Source: Chamaecyparis obtusa (taxonomy: Eukaryota; Streptophyta; Pinopsida; Cupressales; Cupressaceae). From it: a stretch of DNA of 64,000 bases. This document shows positions 57,101 through 64,000 of this stretch, piece after piece (position 1 is the stretch's first letter; every line of letters begins with the position of its first letter). Under the pieces are notes generated by a model that was not told the origin of the DNA, searched no databases, and was given only the letters and a program-made list of their open reading frames with translations. A program made the position numbers and the translations under genes. The stretch covers positions 992,001-1,056,000 of the forward strand of contig BSBK01001158.1 of the NCBI GenBank assembly GCA_027943335.1, given 5' to 3'.

Positions 57101-58870
57101 GCCAAGAGTAACTATAATTTGAGAAATAGAGTAGTGAGTGATTTAGGTCAAAATTCATTTGGTATATTCATCAAAAGGACAGACAGAGATGTAAAACAGA
57201 CTCAAGATAAAAATAGGGTTGATGATGTTGTTAGTAGGACTAAAATAAAAAAGAATGTAACATTTGCTCCTACTAATGTAACCTATAGAGTAAAGAAAAA
57301 ACCTCTCCAGGGGACTATTGTTGCTGCCCAAAAGGAGATCAAAACCCTAAACAAGGATCAACATGGCTTTATGGAACATGAAGAACATAAGGAGGCTACT
57401 ATCATTAAGCAGGATGTAGTTGACCCCAAATATGTTCCAATTGACATGGGAAAACTATTATCACAAATTACTGTTAAGGTCCCCTTATTATAAATGATGA
57501 GAATAGAAGAGCATAAAGACAAGGCTTTGAGTTGGCTGAAAGGAGTTCTCCCTTCTGATGCCCAAAATTCCACCAAGAGTGGTAGAATGGATGTTGCAGC
57601 AAATGATTCAATTGAAAACTAGTGTGGGGAGATTATCTTAGAGATCCCATAGATTTATTTGGATACTAATGTTGCTAATTCTATGATAGGAATTGTTGAT
57701 CCTTTCTTTTTGTCCCTAATAGTAAATGGAAAGTTGTTAATAAATTGTATGATTGATTCAGGAGTCTCTAATACTATTATGCCTACAAAAATAATGAAAT
57801 CTTTGGGTCTGAAAGTAGATACACCTCATGGAAGATGTCAGGCTATGGATTCAAGAGAGGTCCCTATTATTGGTACTATAAAAGCATTTCCTTATAGGTT
57901 GGTACCCTTCCCTGACAAGTTGTTAACAATGAGTGTTCTGGTGGTTGATATCCCACCTCATTATGGAATGATATTATCAAGGAAATGGAGTGCTTCAATG
58001 GGAGGTAGTATTGAGTGTGATTTATCCTTTGCAACTTTCAATATTGATGGTGACAATGTGAGAGTATCCAGAGAAAGTAGAACCCCACACATGATAGAGC
58101 TAAATAATATGGATGAGTTGAATTGTTGTGTGGATGTTGACATGGAAAATTTTAGAGTGGAAAAGGCCATTTCACAAGAAGAAGATTCAGATCCACTAGC
58201 TCTGGAACTGAAAGAACAACAAAATGGACTATGGCAGATGTATTTTGATGGAGCATGCTCAAAAGAAGGATCAGGAGCTAGAGTTCTATTCATATCTCCA
58301 TCAGGTATCACTTTTAAGTATTCATTCTCATTGACTTTTCAATGCACAAATAATACTATTGAATATGAAGCACTGTCATTGGGATTGAATATTTCTATCA
58401 AACATGAGATAAAATGTTTAAAGGTTTTTGGTGATTATGAGCTTGTGGTGGCACAAGTTTGATCTAAGTATACTATTAAGAATGCCAGGTTGAAACTGTA
58501 TAAACATGCAATATGGGATCAGATTGAAATGTTTGATGCTTTTAATATATGTTGGGTAGAAAGATCCAAGAACATAATGGCTGATTTTTTGGCTAATAAT
58601 TATTTGAAAAGGGATGATTCAACTTTATTTGGAGTGTCAATAGTTGAAATAAAAAGTAGACCAGTTGTTGCAGACAACATTTATAATTGGAAAGTCTTTG
58701 AAGATGATCATGACATTTTGAAATTTATGCAATGCCTTGACATATATGAGGGTTAACTTATAGACTGCAACACATTGGTTGAGGAAATTGAAGGTAAGGA
58801 CATGGTCATGGGAAATGAGGTAATCCAGTTGAGTTCAAATCATATCCCTAAGGGTTTAACTGAATTAAAA
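57101..58870 (+). pseudogene. E8 protease and upstream archaeal-type RNase H
   Basis: The protease motif MIDSGVSNTIMPTKIM has its DSG at 57755-57763. About 160 codons later, in the same frame, come WQMYFDGACSKEGSGARVLF and CTNNTIEYEALSLGLNISI, then LKVFGDYELVVAQV. These are clearly homologous to the second RNase H of E6 (FFDGSRMQNGSGAGVLF, NNIAEYEAL, HVFGDSQLI). This domain precedes RT here, whereas in E6 it follows the first RNase H. A TGA at 58460-58462 and later stops break it. Confidence 0.85.
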
Positions 58871-58897
58871 GCATAATATAGTAGTCAAAATGATTAT

Positions 58898-59863
58898 ATG
58901 TCAAAAACAAGTAGTACTAAGGCTAAAGATCTAGAGGAAGTAAATTTGGGATCACATAATGCACCTCAAATGGTTTATATTGGTAAGGGATTAGCCCCTC
59001 AGCTGAGATATAACCTGAAAAAGTTGTTAAGAAAGCACAAGCATGTGTTTACATGGTCCTATGATGACCTAAAATCTTATAGAGAGGACCTATTCCAACA
59101 TGAGATCCCATTAAAGCAAGATGTTAAACCATTTAGACAGTAGCAAACACCCATTAACCCAATTTTGGCTCCTAAAATGCAGCAGGAGCTAGCCAAGTTG
59201 AGTGATGCAGTAATAATCCAACCTATAAGGCATTCAACTTGGGTATCTAATTTGGTCCCAGTTAGAAAGAAGAATGGTGATATTAGATTGTGTGTGGACT
59301 TTAGGAATCTGAATGTTGCATCATTGAAGGACAATTATTCACTACCCAACATGGAGGCAATGTTGCATAAAGTCACTGGATGTGAGTTATTGTCTATGAT
59401 GGATGGTTTCTCTAAATATAACCAGGTGTTGGTGAAAGAATCTGAACAATTCAAAATAGCATTCAAAACACCTTGGGGAACCTATGTATATGTCAGAATG
59501 CCATTTGGCCTTAGAAATGTTGGAGCAACTTTTCAAAGGGCCATAGATGTTTCTTTCAAAGAATGTATAGACTTGCTTATGGTTGTGTACCAGGATGATT
59601 TGACTATTTATTCCAAGAAGGCTGAGGATCATTGTTCACAACTTGAGATAATTTTTAACAAAGCTTTAGAATATGGCTTGTCTCTGAATCCAAAGAAGTG
59701 TAACTTTGCAGTCAAAGAAGGAAAGTTCATAGGACACATTGTATCAAAAGAAGGAATAAGAATTGATCCAGAGAGGGTTGAAACTATCAAAAGGGTTACA
59801 GCACCCAAAAATCTTAAAGGGTTACAGCACCCAAAAATCTTAAAGGGGTGCAGTCCTTTTTAG
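58898..59863 (+). pseudogene. pol: E8 reverse transcriptase
   Basis: RT blocks: LCVDFRNLNVASLKDNYSLP, MDGFSKYNQVLV, MPFGLRNVGATFQRAID. The catalytic box is YQDD at 59588-59599. At 59793-59844 a 26-base unit is tandemly duplicated and shifts the frame. Reading resumes in the next frame at 59845 with VQSFLGKINFVRRFIANF, the usual RT/RNase H linker. Confidence 0.88.
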
Positions 59864-60370
59864 GAAAAATCAATTTTGTTAGAAGATTCATTGCAAATTT
59901 TGCTGAAATTGTCAAACCCATAGTAAAATTGCTAAAGAAGGATGTCAAGTTTCAATGGACTACAGAAGCTCATGGTGCATTTGATAAAATTAAATAAATA
60001 GTTCAACAAGCACCCGTGCTTAGGTCTCCTGATTATACCAAGCCCTTTTCACTTTTTTTCTTTTGCATCATTTCACACCATTGCAGCTGTATTATTACAA
60101 AAGGATGAAGAAGGTTTTGAGCATCCAATTGCATTTTTTAGTAAATATTTACAAGCTGCTGAGTTGAATTATGAGATGATGGAAAACTAGGCATATGCAC
60201 TGGTAAAAGAAGTAAAATCTTTTAGACCTTATCTAGTTTGTGCTAAGGTAGTGGCATATGTCCCACACGCAGTAGTAAAAGATGTCCTTACTCAATCTAA
60301 AGTTACTGGTAAGAGATGCAAGTGGATTACCAGGATTCAAGAATTCAATTTAGAAATCCATATCACTAAG
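59864..60370 (+). pseudogene. E8 RNase H
   Basis: Reads KLLKKDVKFQWTTEAHGAFD and PVLRSPDYTKPFSLF, then a frameshift near 60055, then FHTIAAVLLQKDEEGFEHPIA and FFSKYLQAAELNYEMMEN. It is weakly preserved. Confidence 0.75.
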
Positions 60371-61738
60371 CTTGTAAGAGGACAAGGCCTAGCAAGATTA
60401 ATGACTGAAGAGAATATGGATTTAGTCCAAGTTAATAATGAAAGAATTCCAGATATGACAATAACAAGTATTGAGTTGCAACCATACTATGCTGACATTG
60501 TATATTTCATTAAGAATGCCAAATGCCTAGAATATATGACAAATAACCAAAGGAGATCCATAAAATTCGAAGCTCAGAAGTATACATTGATACAGGGGGA
60601 CTTGTATTGGAAAAATAAAGATGGGATCTTGTTGTTTTTCCTTGATAAGTGTCAAGCAAAGAAGGTCTTAAGTGAAATGCATGTTGGTGTTTGTGGAGGG
60701 CATTATTCGGCAAGGACTACTACTCATAAGATTTTAAGGGCTGGCTATTTTTGGCCTACATTGTTTAAAGATTCTTTCCAATTTGTTAAGAAATGTGAAG
60801 CCTGTCAGAAATTTGCTTCTAAATTAAAATACTCAGCAGCACTATTGTTAAACCCAATAGCTGCTGAGGCACCATTTTCCATGTGGGGAATGGATTTCAT
60901 AGGTGAGTTTGCTAAGAAATCTAGTGGAGGACACAGTTGGCTACTTGTTGCTATCGACTATTCACAAAATGGATAGAGGCCATTCCCACAAAGAAGGCAA
61001 CAAATAAAGTAGTGTGTGATTTCTTGCTTGACAATATTTTGACCAGATTTGGTGTACCCATGAAATTGATCACAGATAATGCAATGTGTTTCAAATCAGA
61101 TGAGTTCAAGGAGTTTTGTAAAAACAATGGAATCATAACATCTTATTCATCTCCTTATCATCCTCAAGCAAATGGATAGGCTGAGTCTAGTAAGAAAAGC
61201 ATTCTAACAATCTTGAAGAAAACACTTGAGAAAAATAAGAGAGCTTGGCATTCCAAGTTGAAGTTAGCCTTATGGGAAGATAGGATTACAGTGAAGAAAC
61301 CACTGGGAAGTTTCCTTTTGAACTAGTGTATGGTTTGCAGTCAAGGTTACCCATAAACAATCTAATTCCAATTTACAAGTTTATACAAGATGAGGAATTG
61401 GATGTCTCAGAGCCAATGCAGGACAGAATCATGCAATTGACTGAATTAGATGAACTGAGAAGGGAGAGTCAAAAGAGCAATATCAAGTTGCAAGAGAAGA
61501 TGAAGTACCTTTTTGACAAAAGAGAAACTACCAGAAAATTTAGAATAGATGACTTAGTGCTTTAATGGAATGTGAGAGTAGAAGTTAAAGGGAAGCATAG
61601 AAAGTTTGAATCATTATGGCTTGGTCCCTTTGTGATTCATGAGAGTTTTGGAAAAGATTCCTACTTGTTGAAGAATATGGATGATAAAATTTTTGAGTTT
61701 CCAGAGCATCGGTAATTCTTGAAATCATTCTTCAATTA
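60371..61738 (+). pseudogene. E8 integrase
   Basis: Zinc-binding region: MHVGVCGGHYSARTTTHKIL, GYFWPTLFKD, CEACQKFAS. Core: MWGMDFIGEF, then a one-base shift near 60957, LITDNAMCFKSDEF, SSPYHPQANG and the following glutamate. Another shift near 61280 moves to VYGLQSRLPINNLIP and the C-terminal SLWLGPFVIHESFGKDSYLL block. Confidence 0.83.
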
Positions 61739-61910
61739 AGTTTTTGATTCTCATGCATATGTAAATCTCTTGTAAATTTTGTATAGGTTTCTTTCCTTTT
61801 AGGTCATGTGTTTCTATTTCTATTTTAGGTTAGTACAGTTTTTGGTTTGCGTCCCAGAGATCTGTGGTTCTTGCTTAAACTTACATTTCAACATGCTCAG
61901 ATAGAGCCAC
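61739..61910 (+). other. E8 3' untranslated region
   Basis: T-rich stretch ending in CTCAGATAGAGCCAC just before the 3' LTR. No clear polypurine tract. Confidence 0.55.
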
Positions 61911-62475
61911 TGTTGGTTAAAAATCTCAATTTTTATTTTTTGCCCCAAAAGACAGGATGTTTTCAAAAAAATTTATAGTCTTTAGGGTCTTCTAGGTCTA
62001 AAAAATCCTGAAAATAAAAAAACCCTAGTTTATCCTGGCCCTATTCTAATTAGTCATTACCTTTTTTGGGCCACTTAAGTTTTCCTGTGTGCACGTGATT
62101 ATTTTCATCATGTGTTTGCCGAATCACGTATTATTGTTTCATGTCTTTAAGTTATTTGGTGAACTGGAAAATGTATTAAACCCATGTTATATGTCATGTT
62201 AGTCGCTAAGTCTCTAAGTTACACAATGGTTACCTCAACCTTTGTACGAATTAGTGAATGTGTTATTTCTTATTTGCTTAGTATCTGGTGGTTTCCTGTT
62301 AACTTTCAACAACCTAGCGTGGTGGTTATCTCGTATCCTCTAAATTTGGTGGCTCTGACAATGGAATTTAGTGGAGGTTAAAAGTTTCTCTTGTCGCTTA
62401 ATCGAAGGAAAGGATGGTGGTGCCCTAAATTATTTAGTGATTAGGGGAATGAAGTAAAGTTAAGTGTGTTTCTCT

Positions 62476-63548
62476 TGTTGGAAATATTCAAGAATTAACC
62501 AAGTTATTGAGAGGGGAGGGGTGAATCAGTAACTCCAAATTTTCTTCAATAACAGATGTATTAACATATAGTTTACTTTATCCTTTTGCATATAGAAAGC
62601 ATGAAACATAAAAGCATTCACAACAATGACACATAGATTTGGTTACCCAGAAACCTTCTAAAAGAAAGTAAAACTGGGGTGGGGATGAAACCCACAAAGC
62701 TTTAGTACTACAGTATAAAGTTGGCCGGTTAAGGCTTACATTGATCACTTCTGATGATCTACCCTGCTAGGAGCAATAAGGACTGCTAGGTCCACCTTGT
62801 TAGAGGTTTTACAAACATACAATGAAGTATGCACTCGGTAAAGAGATTTTACAAAAGACTGTTAAGTCTACCCGGTTAAAGGATTTCAAGCTGATTCACC
62901 TATTAGGATGAAACAATAGATCTCTTACTTTGCAACTAGATTGCTGAATGAGATTCGCTGATGTTCTGATCACCTTCTGTGATGAATTTGTCTTTGTTGC
63001 TCCTTATACTGCTATAGCCCTTTGTAATTCACTTATCTCTACCTTTTATCTCTTTTCATATTCATTCATACTTATTCATCTTGGTATTTTTACAACATTG
63101 TTTATATACAAGTCTAAACAATTAATTACAATTACAAAGTCGGCTTGACAAATAAACATAAGTGCTACTAAGTCAGCCCAAGTATGGTTACATGGTTCCT
63201 GTAAACTGAATCGGTGACTTTCTGATACTCGGCGTCCACTGCATTACTCGGCATCATCATGCACTCGGTAGAAGTGAAGGCTCGGTTCATACTAACCACT
63301 CGGTAAGTTTTGAACTCAGTAAATACCTATGACTCGGTAGACATAATGTTACTCGGTTTACACTGTCCTGCTTGATTTGCACTATTCTACTCGGTTTGCA
63401 CTATTCTACTCGGTTTGCACTATTCTACTCGGTTTGCACTATTCTACTCAGTTTGCACTGTTCTACTCAGTTTGCACTATTCTGCTCAGTTTGCACTCAG
63501 GATGCAAATAAGTGTTGTCACTAGTGGCAATCCTTCTTAATGCCAACA
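62476..63548 (-). mobile_element. E9: copia-type solo LTR
   Basis: 1073 bp. The plus strand begins TGTTGGAAATATT and ends TGCCAACA, with a perfect TCTCT duplication at 62471-62475 and 63549-63553. GAGGGGAGGGGTGAATCAG near the left end is the complement of the C-run and TGATTCA that close the E4 and E7 LTRs, so it lies in reverse. No internal region or second LTR is present, as expected after LTR-LTR recombination. Confidence 0.92.
63376..63497. repeat. 19-bp tandem repeat in E9
   Basis: The unit TTTGCACTATTCTACTCGG is repeated about 6.5 times with single-base variants, starting at 63376, 63395, 63414, 63433, 63452 and 63471. ACTCGGT words also recur singly from 63225 onward. Confidence 0.9.
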
Positions 63549-64000
63549 TCTCTTTGGTTGCTGATTCTTGTAATAAAAGGTGATGGTCAAAATTTTTCTA
63601 GTGACTCAGCAAATGAAGTAGTTGTGCATTTTTGTAAAAGGTTTGTCATGTAGAAGATCATTCAGAGATTCAGTGATAGCCACAGGATGAAGACAGGATC
63701 AACGGCTAGCGCATAATCTCAAAACATGACTCAAGGTTAGGCGGGATATCTGGCGACTTGGCGAATTGGGCTTTCGCATGTTTTCCAAATGTAACCCAGG
63801 GTTAAGGAAATATTCAGTGACTGGGAGAATGTTTTCAGTCACCTGATCACTAGATCACTTGGAGTTAAGTGCTTGCCAGGGTTAAATAAAGAATATGAGG
63901 TGGATCTAGTGTTAGATGGAGCTGAGGTGTCCATTTCTTATTGGTTGAGGAGCAGTGAGTTGGCAGTTGTTAGTGGGCCTGAGGTTTTCAGTCTAAGAGG

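Larger units (their letters stand above)
14576..64000 (+). mobile_element. E3: large-LTR Tat/Ogre-like element split by E4, E6, E7 and E8 (continues past window)
   Basis: The 5' LTR is 14576-17898 and the primer site is at 17902. The 3' LTR begins at 50715 and is cut by E8 at 51669; its remainder must lie to the right of the window. The unique internal pieces are 17899-18279, 27573-28325, 42614-42978 and 49939-50714, about 2.3 kb in total. They encode a Gag-like protein and acidic stretches but no recognisable protease, RT or integrase. E3 is therefore a non-autonomous or internally deleted member. Its LTRs and the GATAGAGCCAC end are related to those of E8. Confidence 0.8.
51669..64000 (+). 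mobile_element. E8: Tat/Ogre-like element inserted in the E3 3' LTR (continues past window)
   Basis: The 5' LTR is 51669-54647 and the 3' LTR starts at 61911. The primer site is at 54651. The internal order is gag, protease, archaeal-type RNase H, RT, RNase H, integrase, with the second RNase H ahead of RT. Multiple stops and frameshifts make it inactive. Its LTR contains modules related to those of E3. The right target-site copy is outside the window, so insertion can be inferred only from the left break. Confidence 0.88.
61911..64000 (+). repeat. E8 3' LTR, interrupted by E9 and cut by the window end
   Basis: It begins TGTTGGTTAAAAATCTC and matches 51669 onward. The match is split by E9 between TCTCT duplications and then continues (GATTCTTGTAATAAAAGGTGATGG) to the last base. 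Confidence 0.88.

Noticed and set aside
63376..63497. CRISPR-like array
   Set aside because: The repeats are contiguous without spacers and lie inside a plant LTR.

Overview
This window looks like intergenic DNA from a very large, repeat-rich seed-plant genome. A gymnosperm is my best guess (inference only): the sequence is AT-rich, no conventional host gene is visible, and almost every base can be assigned to plant LTR retrotransposons of different ages stacked inside one another. No rRNA, tRNA gene or CRISPR array was seen.

Layout, left to right. R0 (1-2125) is the right end of an old element carrying a degenerate plant mobile domain (PMD) gene on the minus strand. It is followed by E1 (2126-12453), a Ty3/gypsy chromovirus. 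E1 contains E2 (4437-8712), a pol-deleted relative inserted with target-site duplication (TSD) CAATG. Bases 12454-14575 are unassigned. E3 (14576 to beyond 64000) is a large-LTR Tat/Ogre-like element that has been split by four insertions: (i) E4 (18280-27567, Ty1/copia, TSD TGTTC), which itself holds E5 (20028-22465, minus strand, small non-autonomous LTR element, TSD GTTAT); (ii) E6 (28326-42608, minus strand, Tat lineage, TSD ATTCC), the youngest large element; (iii) E7 (42979-49933, non-autonomous copia-like, TSD GGGCA/GGGAA); (iv) E8 (51669 to beyond 64000, Tat/Ogre-like), inserted in the 3' LTR of E3. The 3' LTR of E8 holds E9 (62476-63548), a minus-strand copia-type solo LTR with TSD TCTCT.

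The most interesting biology is in E6. It has long open gag and pol frames, LTRs that differ by only about ten bases in 995, and a separate three-exon PMD gene on the opposite strand between pol and the 3' LTR. That gene has its own TATA box and only two in-frame stops. The relic at the left edge of the window has the same exon/intron layout, a TATA box at nearly the same distance from its ATG, and a repeat array in the same intron. This suggests the antisense PMD cassette is a heritable module of this retrotransposon lineage rather than an accident. A second candidate is E7, which has Gag with four zinc knuckles followed by about 2.9 kb of an unrecognised second coding region where pol should be.

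Together these features describe a nested insertion history. Autonomous Tat, chromovirus and copia elements, their deletion derivatives and small parasites that share their primer-binding sites accumulated in one locus, and the order of insertion can be read from the TSDs.
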